Of a DNA stretch of 64,000 nucleotides, positions 30,101-35,125 are shown piece by piece. A program made the translations under genes and the position numbers. Source of the DNA: Cyanoderma ruficeps (lineage: Eukaryota > Chordata > Aves > Passeriformes > Timaliidae); assembly GCA_008694505.1 (NCBI GenBank), contig VZDJ01007749.1, positions 4,120,941 through 4,184,940 on the forward strand, given 5' to 3'. The notes under the pieces were generated by a model that was not told the origin of the DNA, made no database searches, and saw only the letters and a program-made list of their open reading frames with translations. Each line of letters starts with the position of its first letter. Within the stretch, counting starts at the first letter, position 1.

Positions 30101-32328
30101 GCCAAGATCACACGATGATAAACCCTTTTACACATGCACACTGCGAGCTCTGAGAGATGGCTTTTGTAAACAGGAACAGCAGTTCCATAAAAATTGCTGT
30201 AATGCAACAAGGCCAGTGTCACTCAAAGCAGGTTTATTATGTGCAGGACACAGCAAGGACAGACAGAAGATCCAAAATGAGCAGGTTGTTTTCTGCTGAT
30301 GGCCTTCAGGGCCTAGGCTGCCCTTCCCTTCTCGCCTCACCCCACATGCATAAAAAGAGCGTCTCACAGGGCCTGCTCTGGGCTTTGACTAACAGACATT
30401 TTTATGTGTTAGCCAAAAGGTTTTCTCCAGGAAGAAGGACTTTTCTAACAGTTTACACAGAGCAGTGCTCTTGTAATAACTGAGCACCAGCCAGTGCTGA
30501 AGCACCACTTGTAACTGTATGCAGGAATTTGTTTATAAACTCTTCATACCTATCATGAGAGGCCTATTGGTTTTGAACCTCAGCTGATCTGGCACCAGAA
30601 CTCCAATTCTCTTTCATTAGGGCGTACCAGGAAAAAAATCAAACAAGACAGGGCACTTGGCTTGTATCAGGGTCTGGATTGCCCAACACATTTGTGACAA
30701 CCTCCTAATACAAGATCTAAAGAGCTCCAAGTTCACCCTCTGAAACTTCACAGAGCATGAAGACAAGTTAATGGTATTCCACCTGCTAGCTGCCGCAGCA
30801 GAAAATTCATCAGATAAAATTCACAGACTATCCTGTGCCACAATTTCAATCACCAGACTCAATTAGCTAGTTACAATTAACTTGGAGCTTCAAGTTTTCA
30901 TCTCTTTCTAGAAACAATGAATGGGTGATATGCCAATTAACAGATATGAACCACTAGTGATCTGTGTGAGCAAAGCTTTAGTTGTCATCCTTCCCTATAA
31001 AACCTCAGAACCAAGCCTGGGCTTTACATCAGTATTATATTCAACAGCTCTATGACTAACTTTTACTGCATACTAGATAAACTTCACTCTTCAGTAAACT
31101 GTTAATATATCAATAAACCAAAACATTCATATCAAATCCACTAGTACCTTGGAAAGTTCTAATTCCAATCCAATTTGGGATACAAATTCATAACTAAAAT
31201 CCCTAACTGCAGCCACTCTCTCTTCCATATTTACACTTGATTAAAGTACTATGAAAGACCAACAAAAGCAAAATGGACACTAATCCTGTGCCAGTCTGTA
31301 AGGCGGGGCACAGAGGTTTTTAACCTACTTGGAATATTGCGTGATCCTTCAAGGGACTAAAAAATTAATTGTCTAGTCCAAACTTAGTATACCACACGAT
31401 TTACCCCTAAGCAGTGCACAGGGAAGGATTGCAAACTTTTGGTTCCACACAAGTGGATATGCAACCCTCTCCCCTCCCCAGGCTTCCCAAGAGGAAGCTG
31501 CTTTGGCACAAGTTCCCTTGCCCAGGGTCTAGGCAGTACTGAACTGACCTCAGAAACAGAAATACCTTGGTAGGTGGTCAAAGAGTTTGCCTTGACTGTT
31601 TACAAACCTTTGAAGAGGCAAGGCTGCATTCATAGCCAAGCAAAGTCCAAACTGAGGAAAGGGGGCTCTGGGACAAACTCTGCAAATCTCTGTGTCCATC
31701 ATGTGCAATGAGCTTCCCAGCCTCCTGGGAGATACAGTCACTTCTAAGGTTATTGTCAGGAATCAATATGAGTTAATGGGATTTCATTCTGAAGACTTTT
31801 CTAGCTTCTTAAATGGAAACAGGATAAATATTTTTCTAAATCCCTTTCAAAACCAGATGTTAGAATTAGTTATTGAGCATATGAATTATATATGGATGCT
31901 TCCACTTGAGTTAAATTTTCCAGATCTGCTATAAGTACTGAAATTATTTATAGTAGAAATGCCTGTATTAAGCAGTGCACACTTATTTAAAAGTAGTTAC
32001 TTCAGAATTGTAGTAAATTATTGCCAACAAATCTAAAATGTGAAAGGAATACTATGTAATTGTGTTATTCTTTGAATAATTCACAAGGTAAAGTCAAAGA
32101 AGAGAAAAAGCCATTTAGCAAAGCAATATGTAGTCCTCACAATTTAATATTTAAAAGCCATGGAACATGTATTCTTATCAGAAAACTTCAGAGAAGTAAA
32201 AAGATGACTAGAAAGGTAAGTAATCAAGCCACATTCCAGGAGCAAGCTGGACAGAAAGCTGGAATCTTCCTTACCTTTTTACCATTCACAAAGAAAACAA
32301 GTTCATCCCCTGCCTCGTTTGGAGCCAT
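66..32328 (-). CDS. XDH: Xanthine dehydrogenase/oxidase gene, 5' 22 exons (codons 1-801), 3' part off the window
   Basis: XDH oxidises hypoxanthine to xanthine and xanthine to urate with NAD+ as usual acceptor. It is the last step of purine breakdown and central to birds, which excrete urate. It is a cytosolic homodimer. Seen here: 22 minus-strand exons with GT-AG junctions whose phases interlock to give 801 codons without a stop. Domain order is [2Fe-2S] domains (Cys47/52/55/77 and Cys117/120/152/154), a Cys-rich linker (170-215), the FAD domain (about 250-555), linker 2 (about 556-590), then the start of the molybdopterin domain (590-801). Residue numbers run 27 ahead of human after the linker: 4 from a longer N-terminus and 23 from an extra exon. 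Aldehyde oxidase is the main alternative, but the sequence matches remembered avian XDH almost throughout. The coordinates given are the genomic span; individual exons follow. Confidence 0.97.
191..1191 (-). other. XDH intron 21
   Basis: About 1.0 kb, phase 1, donor GTGAGA and acceptor TTTTCTAG. I see no repeat, gene or other structure in it. Confidence 0.85.
1192..1288 (-). CDS. XDH: XDH exon 21: residues 728-759
   Basis: The exon encodes [20 protein letters not shown] and [12 protein letters not shown], ending with one base of Gly760 before donor GTGAGA. The charged, variable segment followed by KGDV-KGF--SD is the usual pattern before the GGQ motif in XDH. The acceptor is TTTCCTAG. Phase 0 in, phase 1 out. 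Confidence 0.95.
1289..2798 (-). other. XDH intron 20
   Basis: About 1.5 kb, phase 0. It holds the A/GA repeat and the N gap at 1609-1679. Nothing else is recognised. Confidence 0.85.
1609..1679. repeat. A-run and GA repeat running into a 35-base N gap
   Basis: A run of about 17 A (1610-1626) with a brief break is followed by agaaagagagagag and then N from 1645 to 1679. It lies in XDH intron 20. The gap probably hides an expanded GA microsatellite. Confidence 0.9.
2799..2918 (-). CDS. XDH: XDH exon 20: residues 688-727
   Basis: The 40-codon exon encodes [20 protein letters not shown], then [20 protein letters not shown] before donor [17 protein letters not shown] is a hallmark of the molybdopterin domain. 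The acceptor is GCCTCTAG. Phase is 0 at both ends. Upstream exon 19 ends V and this exon starts V, giving the expected DVVTC. Confidence 0.96.
3317..3440 (-). CDS. XDH: XDH exon 19: residues 646-687
   Basis: The exon completes Leu646 and encodes [20 protein letters not shown], then [20 protein letters not shown] and V before donor [24 protein letters not shown] is a conserved XDH stretch in the molybdopterin domain. The acceptor is TTCCTTAG. The donor GTATGT is acceptable for the major spliceosome and does not match the U12 type. Phase 2 in, phase 0 out. Confidence 0.96.
3441..6199 (-). other. XDH intron 18
   Basis: About 2.8 kb between exons 18 and 19, phase 2. It is AT-rich. Open frames of about 100 codons near its right end are fragments without family resemblance. 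No repeat family is recognised. Confidence 0.8.
6200..6369 (-). CDS. XDH: XDH exon 18: residues 590-645, start of molybdopterin domain
   Basis: The exon encodes [20 protein letters not shown], then [20 protein letters not shown], ending AHAKI plus two bases of Leu646 before donor GTAAGT. VGRPL and [10 protein letters not shown] mark the start of the large C-terminal molybdopterin domain in XDH and aldehyde oxidase; the [11 protein letters not shown] segment follows the XDH pattern. The acceptor is ACTCCAG. This is one of the longest exons and aligns without gaps to human XDH by my count. Confidence 0.97.
7018..7056 (-). repeat. Tandem duplication of the exon 17 splice donor region
   Basis: The string gctgctacttacttgg occurs twice 20 bp apart on the plus strand (the first copy begins ac-tgctac), covering the real donor at 7045-7040 and a copy at 7025-7020. 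On the minus strand both copies read CCAAGTAAGTAGC. The second is therefore an equally strong potential 5' splice site. Using it would add 20 nt and shift the frame. Confidence 0.8.
7046..7135 (-). CDS. XDH: XDH exon 17: residues 560-589, interdomain linker
   Basis: The 30-codon exon encodes [20 protein letters not shown] and then [10 protein letters not shown] before donor GTAAGT. Cys563 aligns with the mammalian Cys535/536, one of the pair whose oxidation converts the enzyme to oxidase in mammals. Phe577 and Lys579 match bovine Phe549 and Lys551, the latter a trypsin site as I recall. The donor and its surroundings are tandemly duplicated 20 nt into the intron. Phase is 0 at both ends. Confidence 0.95.
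7576..7744 (-). CDS. XDH: XDH exon 16: residues 503-559, end of FAD domain
   Basis: The exon completes Arg503 and encodes [20 protein letters not shown], then [20 protein letters not shown] and [16 protein letters not shown] before donor GTGAGT. APGGM and the [15 protein letters not shown] helix are nearly invariant in vertebrate XDH. The last six residues start the protease-sensitive linker to the molybdenum domain, where sequence varies between species. A CR1 fragment begins less than 100 bp upstream of its acceptor, TTGCAG. Confidence 0.96.
7820..8085 (-). mobile_element. CR1 LINE 3' fragment in XDH intron 15
   Basis: The minus-strand translation contains [20 protein letters not shown] and [11 protein letters not shown], the C-terminal end of CR1 ORF2 as found throughout bird genomes, followed by 3' untranslated CR1 sequence. 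The element is 5'-truncated, as is normal for CR1, and lies in the same orientation as XDH, beginning within 100 bp of the exon 16 acceptor. It is diverged and inactive. Confidence 0.85.
8417..8601 (-). CDS. XDH: XDH exon 15: residues 442-502, FAD/NAD region
   Basis: The exon begins [20 protein letters not shown] and ends near [10 protein letters not shown], with two bases (AG) of Arg503 before donor GTAGGG. Lys449 equals FAD contact Lys422 of human XDH. Arg454 (bovine Arg427) is part of the cluster that moves in the dehydrogenase-to-oxidase change. SYGGMAPTT is the conserved strand-turn of the flavin domain. The donor has G at +4, weaker than most of the gene. Confidence 0.96.
8602..11387 (-). 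other. XDH intron 14
   Basis: About 2.8 kb, phase 0. It is AT-rich without recognisable mobile elements, microsatellites or coding sequence. Confidence 0.8.
11388..11497 (-). CDS. XDH: XDH exon 14: residues 405-441, FAD domain
   Basis: The exon completes Glu405 and encodes [20 protein letters not shown], then [16 protein letters not shown] before donor [14 protein letters not shown] and [13 protein letters not shown] are landmark stretches. Leu431 corresponds to the FAD contact Leu404 of human XDH. The acceptor is CTGTGCAG. Phase 1 in, phase 0 out. Confidence 0.96.
12297..12390 (-). CDS. XDH: XDH exon 13: residues 374-404, FAD GGN loop
   Basis: After CTCTAG the exon encodes [20 protein letters not shown], then [11 protein letters not shown] and one base of Glu405 before GTAAGT. 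GGN (376-378) and Asp387 match FAD-binding residues of human XDH (349-351 and 360). The residue before GGN is Ile375, where I recall Leu in chicken and Val in human; this is conservative. Phase 0 in, phase 1 out. Confidence 0.96.
13212..13363 (-). CDS. XDH: XDH exon 12: residues 323-373, FAD domain with LRWFAG
   Basis: The exon encodes [20 protein letters not shown], continues through [12 protein letters not shown] and ends [13 protein letters not shown] before donor GTAAGT. Phe364 equals the FAD contact Phe337 of human XDH. Arg362 and Trp363 belong to the residue cluster that in mammals helps decide between the dehydrogenase and oxidase forms. The acceptor is TTTACAG. A CR1 fragment sits about 400 bp upstream in intron 11. 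Confidence 0.96.
13765..14155 (-). mobile_element. CR1 LINE 3' fragment in XDH intron 11
   Basis: The minus strand encodes [20 protein letters not shown] and [14 protein letters not shown], typical of the CR1 ORF2 C-terminus. Its 3' end at about 13765 shows the usual degenerate tail (atagaattatagaact on the plus strand, then ggttggaaaagacc). It is 5'-truncated, with scattered substitutions. Orientation matches XDH. It lies about 150 bp from exon 11. Confidence 0.88.
14306..14398 (-). CDS. XDH: XDH exon 11: residues 292-322, FAD domain
   Basis: The exon completes Gly292 and encodes [20 protein letters not shown], then [10 protein letters not shown], ending with one base of Gly323 before [14 protein letters not shown] and the PAWIPEMN turn are typical of vertebrate XDH. 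The acceptor TTCTTTAAG ends in AAG, which is uncommon but allowed. Length and phases (1 in, 1 out) fit both neighbours. Confidence 0.95.
14949..15090 (-). CDS. XDH: XDH exon 10: residues 245-291, FAD-binding loop
   Basis: After TTCTGCAG the exon begins [19 protein letters not shown] and runs to [16 protein letters not shown] (284-290) matches the FAD pyrophosphate-binding loop at human 257-263. Glu290 corresponds to the acidic residue near the flavin ring, Glu263 in bovine numbering as I recall. The exon ends with one base of Gly292 before GTAAGA. The open frame continues upstream into the intron for about 60 codons, but the AG and the family match fix the start. Confidence 0.96.
16355..16441 (-). 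CDS. XDH: XDH exon 9: residues 216-244, end of linker into FAD domain
   Basis: The exon encodes [20 protein letters not shown] and then EPIFPPELM, followed by donor [18 protein letters not shown] is a strongly conserved stretch preceding the FAD domain in vertebrate XDH. The acceptor is GTCATAG, a weak pyrimidine tract ending TAG, but the reading frame and the family match leave little doubt. Phase is 0 at both ends. Confidence 0.95.
16897..16965 (-). CDS. XDH: XDH exon 8: residues 193-215, second copy of the Cys-rich linker exon
   Basis: This 69-nt exon begins [15 protein letters not shown] and ends NGKEDIV before donor GTAAGG; the acceptor is CTTCAG. Phase is 0 at both ends, as in exon 7. 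GGCCGG followed by a second CC pair is closer to the single mammalian linker than exon 7 is, so this is probably the ancestral copy and exon 7 the derived one (inference). Four cysteines are kept. No function is established for the linker cysteines. Confidence 0.94.
17749..17817 (-). CDS. XDH: XDH exon 7: residues 170-192, first copy of the Cys-rich linker exon
   Basis: This 69-nt, phase 0-0 exon begins [15 protein letters not shown] and ends SGKENTV before donor GTAAGC; the acceptor is CCACAG. It belongs to the linker between the Fe/S and FAD domains, which is disordered in the bovine structure as I recall. Its layout is two vicinal cysteine pairs seven residues apart. Exon 8 has the same length, phase and pattern, with 12 of 23 residues identical. 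Mammalian XDH, as I remember it, has a single such block; chicken has two. Skipping it would keep the frame. Confidence 0.93.
17818..19572 (-). other. XDH intron 6
   Basis: About 1.75 kb between the CRC exon and the first Cys-rich linker exon, phase 0. I looked for a third copy of the linker exon and found no CC-CC pattern flanked by splice sites. Confidence 0.75.
19573..19634 (-). CDS. XDH: XDH exon 6: residues 149-169, CRC motif
   Basis: The exon completes Gly149 and encodes [20 protein letters not shown]. Cys152 and Cys154 complete the second cluster. [11 protein letters not shown] is one of the most conserved motifs of XDH and aldehyde oxidase. The acceptor is TTGCATTGCCTGCAG-like (AATGCAG directly before the exon) and the donor GTAAGT, phase 0. 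The exon ends at the edge of the folded Fe/S module, where the flexible linker begins. Confidence 0.97.
20420..20546 (-). CDS. XDH: XDH exon 5: residues 107-148, second [2Fe-2S] domain
   Basis: The exon starts [28 protein letters not shown] carries Cys117 and Cys120, ligands of the second [2Fe-2S] cluster (human 113 and 116), the one that takes electrons from the molybdenum site. It continues through a helical segment, [20 protein letters not shown], and ends with FQ plus one base of Gly149. The acceptor is CTCTCAG and the donor GTAATA, phase 1. No residue expected of the family is missing. Confidence 0.97.
21591..21699 (-). CDS. XDH: XDH exon 4: residues 70-106
   Basis: After TTTCAG the exon supplies the last base of Leu70, then [20 protein letters not shown], followed by [16 protein letters not shown]. 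Cys77 in TANAC is the fourth ligand of the first cluster. VTTVEGIG is a strongly conserved stretch in molybdenum hydroxylases. The donor after CAG is GTAAGC (phase 0), a normal U2-type site, so only the upstream intron of this exon is of the minor class. Confidence 0.96.
21700..22850 (-). other. XDH intron 3, candidate U12-type (minor spliceosome) intron
   Basis: The donor at 22850-22842 is GTATCCTTT, identical to the GT-AG subtype of U12 donors. The branch-like string ACCTTAAT (21712-21719) matches seven of eight positions of TCCTTRAY and lies 13 nt before the CAG acceptor. Phase is 2. Otherwise the 1.15-kb intron is AT-rich with a short CT-rich run near 22350-22378. Confidence 0.8.
22851..22947 (-). 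CDS. XDH: XDH exon 3: residues 38-69, first [2Fe-2S] cysteine loop
   Basis: This exon encodes [20 protein letters not shown], the signature loop holding three ligands of a [2Fe-2S] cluster: Cys47, Cys52 and Cys55 (human 43, 48, 51). The fourth, Cys77, is in the next exon. The acceptor is TCTCAG. The two leading bases TG complete Leu38, and the last two bases CT begin Leu70. The donor is GTATCCTTT, a complete match to the minor-spliceosome 5' site. Both flanking introns carry U12-type signals. The frame is intact and all three cysteines are present. Confidence 0.97.
22948..25310 (-). other. XDH intron 2, candidate U12-type (minor spliceosome) intron
   Basis: The donor on the minus strand reads GTATCCAGT at 25310-25302, matching the U12 donor at its first six positions. 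The string TCCTTAAT (22962-22969 on the plus strand as attaagga) is a full match to the U12 branch-site consensus. Its last A lies 15 nt from the CAG acceptor. Phase is 1, as is common for U12 introns. A CR1 fragment (24020-24182) lies inside; I see no gene in the rest. Confidence 0.75.
24020..24182 (-). mobile_element. Short CR1 3' fragment in XDH intron 2
   Basis: The plus strand reads gtagaatctgttaggttgga followed by agatcaccaagtccaacc, the reverse complement of the CR1 3' end. An internal block of about 45 bp (ataatgctgtcaagtccacc and ataacactgccaagtccaca) is present twice. Only the 3' part remains. Orientation matches XDH. Confidence 0.75.
25311..25368 (-). CDS. XDH: XDH exon 2: residues 19-37, ferredoxin-like fold
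   Basis: The exon opens after TTGCAG and encodes [19 protein letters not shown], the helix and strand leading to the first iron-sulfur loop. It ends with one base (T) of codon Leu38 before the donor GTATCC, phase 1. That donor differs from nearly all others in the gene and fits a U12-type site. Reading on through it gives RRKMYPVS, which departs from the family, so the exon end is well supported. Confidence 0.95.
26472..26529. repeat. Two-copy tandem repeat, 29-bp unit with CCAAT
   Basis: The unit ttcaccttttaagaattaac plus caataagag occurs twice head to tail with almost no difference. Each copy carries a CCAAT on the plus strand. It lies in XDH intron 1, 5.7 kb downstream of the start codon. 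Confidence 0.85.
28629..28672. repeat. Two-copy tandem repeat, 22-bp unit containing CCCTAGGG
   Basis: The unit atgttaaggtcccctaggga is repeated directly with few changes. Each copy contains the self-complementary core CCCTAGGG within the longer near-palindrome GGTCCCCTAGGGACC. It lies in XDH intron 1. Confidence 0.8.
29411..29705 (-). mobile_element. CR1 LINE 3' fragment in XDH intron 1
   Basis: The plus strand starts tagaatcatagaatacattg and continues with ttggaagggact, then the CR1 landmarks gttccagtgcccaaccaccc and ctgggtgaaaaacctttccc. This is the same subfamily pattern as the copy at 7820-8085. It is 5'-truncated. Orientation matches XDH. Confidence 0.85.
32275..32328 (-). CDS. XDH: XDH exon 1 coding part: start codon and residues 1-18
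   Basis: The ATG at 32328-32326 begins a short N-terminus reading [18 protein letters not shown], the first beta strand of the plant-type ferredoxin fold of XDH. The start is chosen because the context is strong (A at -3, G at +4) and because avian XDH proteins, as I recall, begin MAP and run four residues longer than mammalian ones. The exon ends after AAG at 32275 with donor GTAAGG, phase 0, and joins exon 2 to give KK-VVEK. The 5' UTR lies at higher coordinates; its exact start is unknown. Confidence 0.95.
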
Positions 32329-32487
32329 CCTGCACACCTTCCAAACTTCACTCAAACAGTGCCACAGACCACCCCTGTGAGAGCAGCCCTACTCCCCACA
32401 GCAAAGTGAGCACCAGCCACACCACAAGTATTACGAGTCTGCCTCAACGTTTGACTTTACTCCTGCACCAGTGCCCTGTGAAACCCC

Positions 32488-32500
32488 ATATTATATAAGA
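32488..32500 (-). promoter_or_regulatory. XDH: Second, weaker TATA-like element upstream of XDH
   Basis: The minus strand reads TCTTATATAATATG about 160 bp upstream of the start codon. If used, transcription would begin near 32465, giving a shorter 5' UTR that lacks the upstream ATG at about 32505. It lacks a GC box and could be chance in AT-rich DNA. Confidence 0.25.
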
Positions 32501-32591
32501 GGCCATGAAGAGGCGTGCCAGCTTCGTTTGGTTGGTGCTTCTGCAGCCCTAATGACAGAAAAGGAGCAGGAACCAGCAGGGTGACCCGCCC

Positions 32592-32600
32592 CCTTTTATA
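32592..32600 (-). promoter_or_regulatory. XDH: Candidate XDH TATA box with adjoining GC box
   Basis: The minus strand reads TATAAAAGGGGGCGGG: a canonical TATA box directly followed by a GC-box-like GGGGCGGG at 32585-32592. It lies 264 bp upstream of the start codon. A start site about 25-30 bp downstream would be near 32565 and give a 5' UTR of about 240 nt, containing one short upstream ATG frame (from about 32505). Mammalian XDH promoters are described as TATA-less as I recall, so a TATA here would be a difference. No transcript evidence is available. Confidence 0.45.
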
Positions 32601-32701
32601 CAGAGGATCACAATTCAGCTGCATTCCCTTTAGATTATCCTGCCAGGCTTGGGGCACTGCTGTGTGCCACTGACACAGCTGCTAGCAAGGAATTCACAGG
32701 G

Positions 32702-32720
32702 TTTTGCAATGCAATGCAAA
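32702..32720 (-). promoter_or_regulatory. XDH: Repeated TTGCA motif, possible C/EBP-type site
   Basis: The minus strand reads TTTGCATTGCATTGCAAAA, three overlapping TTGCA units with half-sites like those bound by C/EBP factors. It lies about 100 bp upstream of the stronger TATA candidate. C/EBP proteins have been linked to mammalian XDH promoters as I recall. Low information content means chance is possible. Confidence 0.3.
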
Positions 32721-34349
32721 CTTTGGGGTGGGGGGTGGTTCTCCCAGCTATCCCTCACCAAATATTGACAAGAAAAAGCTGTTTACCCTGTTCTGTGCAC
32801 AGCCATCCACCTGGCATTCACCACACAGAGGTCTCTAATGACAGCACCTGGTTATTTTAAAAACTCCTTGATACGTGCACATGCTGGTAGACTGACTGCA
32901 AGGCTATTTCACTATTTTTCCTTGCAGTTTTAAAGCTGCAGTACCCTCTGCCTGGGAGGACATAATTTAAACAGGTATATGTTTGTCCACATAAAAGCAG
33001 TTCTAGAGAACTGGCACTCTGGTCCAGCACCTCAAAAGAAGTGCTGGATTAAGACCATAATGTTTACACCAGGCTCTTAAAGCATTTGGTCTTACCTCTT
33101 TTGGCTTAATCCTTACACACTGGTTCCTAGGTGCATGTTGCCAGTGAAACACAGAGGAAAATCAAGGATTTTTTTGTCTTCCATTTCCCTGGTGGTGGTT
33201 TCTTCTGGCTTCTTCATTACACAACCACACATTTTGCATTAAGTCTTCCTGGTTTTTTTCTTCCAAAGGTGTTGGCAGAATCATCCACAGGCCCCTGCAT
33301 ATGACATGCATTGGTTTAATGAACAAGAGATCCAGCTAGATCCAGCTTAAAATTCCACCACAAAACAGCACAGTTCCAAAGTCTCATGGAAGTTTCCTAG
33401 CACTGTTCCTTATCCTGTCTGCTCCATGCTGATTCTTGTGATTTTGCTTTCCTTCTTCAGTTTCAATTAGTTTTGATTAAGCTTTTTTATTATTTCTTGA
33501 AAATTCCTGGGAAAGCACTATATCAAAGTCTTCTCAGGAATCTCTCTGAATAATTCACGAGATAACAAAACTTAATTAAATTACAATTCTCAGAAACAGT
33601 CTTTCCTTCAGTATTATGGAAACATTTCACAGTGAATACAGAACATACATCCTTTTTACCAGCTTTCATCTTCTGTCTCATTTATTCTGTTTCCCAGCCT
33701 ATACCCTAGAACAGCTATTTTATAACAAGTGTCAAACACTGTTTCAGCCTTCTTTACTGGCATTTCAGTTTGCTGAAAGTAGAGTTCACAGTGAATTTGT
33801 GCTTAACTCCAGCTGCCTTAATCTACATTTTCAGTGAAGTTGTGCATAGCTGAACTAGTGCTGACACCTATTGTCTGGCACCTCCCACTTTGCAATATCA
33901 GAGTACTAGAAAAAACACTTTTCTCCAAGTAATCTTAAGCTCTGTTGCTTTATATTTATGTGCAAAATTTACATGAGCACTACCCTCACGTAGCAAGCTT
34001 CAATCTCAAAATTAGTGTACACAAGGTTACTACTCATTAATAGTTTTGTAATTCAAATAACAATTACTACATATAACCACAAGTAACGTGTTATTACAGC
34101 CATCTTAAAGCAACTAGCCATTACAGCATTAACACCAAAATCAAACTTGTTTAGTTTCCTAATCTGTGTTTTCCATGATGCATGATGCAGCTCTTGGGTT
34201 TAAAGAACATTTCTAGTCTTGTCATCACTTTTTTAAGGAAGCCCATACTCCAATTCTTGCCCAGCCTTGGTGATAACATTATAGGTAAACTATTGCTTTC
34301 TGCTAAACCAGTAAACAGCACCTTACGATATTCCATCACAGGAATTTGG

Positions 34350-34390
34350 TCCATCAACCTACTGATTTATGGTCTATCAACCTACTATAT
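34350..34390. repeat. Imperfect direct repeat, about 24-bp unit
   Basis: The strings tccatcaacctactgattta and tctatcaacctactatatac occur next to each other with an intervening tgg. It is a minor local duplication in AT-rich intergenic DNA. Confidence 0.6.
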
Positions 34391-35049
34391 ACATATGACA
34401 AAAATAAAGATAAATACAACCATGATCTCTATAGGTAGATTAGATAGTATTTTAAAACTTCAGACCTCATCTCAACAGAGTCACTGGTCACACAACACCA
34501 AATTCACTCATTCTCTCACCACCATGATGGGATAGTCTATTACTGTACCTATTTCAAAGGCAGAGAACCAAGACATACGGAACAGGAATTTTCCTAGAGC
34601 TCAAAATAATTCTGGAGCATGAAAGTGTGTGCTATTGAAATCTCTTGTCCATTTTCAAAATCCCACCTGCTCTGAAACAAAACAGAGGATTACCAGAAAT
34701 CAGAGGAAAGAAAGTGAAAGTTAAAAGAAGCCAACTCACAAAACCCTCAACACAGAGCTCCTTTAATAGAGCTAAAATGGAAAACTTCCCACAAACAAAA
34801 ACTACTTATGAGACAAAGTATTCTGACTTACCAGACAGATAAAGTCTAACAGGTTTCCCATTTTAGAAATCATCCCTTTGCCCATTCATAACTCTGAGAT
34901 GGGAATGTTTTAGAAGTTGAAAATTCCTTGCAGCCTCATTCACTCACTAAAGACCTCAGAAAGCAGTTGATATTAGTCAAGAATGCGTATTTTTTTAAAA
35001 AGCAGCTGACTTTCCTCATTCTGACTAGTTAATCCTGCAGACCTGGCTG

Positions 35050-35125
35050 TTGCAATCATAATAATAACAATAATAATCTGTTCTGCAGATGATCACATGT
35101 GTAGCTCAATAAATAAATAAATTCC
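35050..35125. repeat. AAT-rich simple repeats
   Basis: Short (aat)n and (aaat)n runs lie close together: aataataacaataataatc near 35060-35078 and aataaataaataaattcc near 35107-35124. It is intergenic. Confidence 0.7.

Larger units (their letters stand above)
25369..32274 (-). other. XDH intron 1 (6.9 kb)
   Basis: This is the longest intron in the window, between the start-codon exon and exon 2. It contains a tandem CCAAT-bearing duplication (26472-26529), a tandem CCCTAGGG-bearing duplication (28629-28672), a CR1 fragment (29411-29705) and a TTTTATTT-rich run near 27825-27865. The plus strand holds an open frame of 197 codons (26799-27392) with no family I recognise. Regulatory elements are common in first introns, but none is proven here. 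Confidence 0.85.

Noticed and set aside
32457..32657. 66-codon minus-strand frame over the XDH promoter
   Set aside because: It spans both TATA candidates and has no family resemblance; chance frame.
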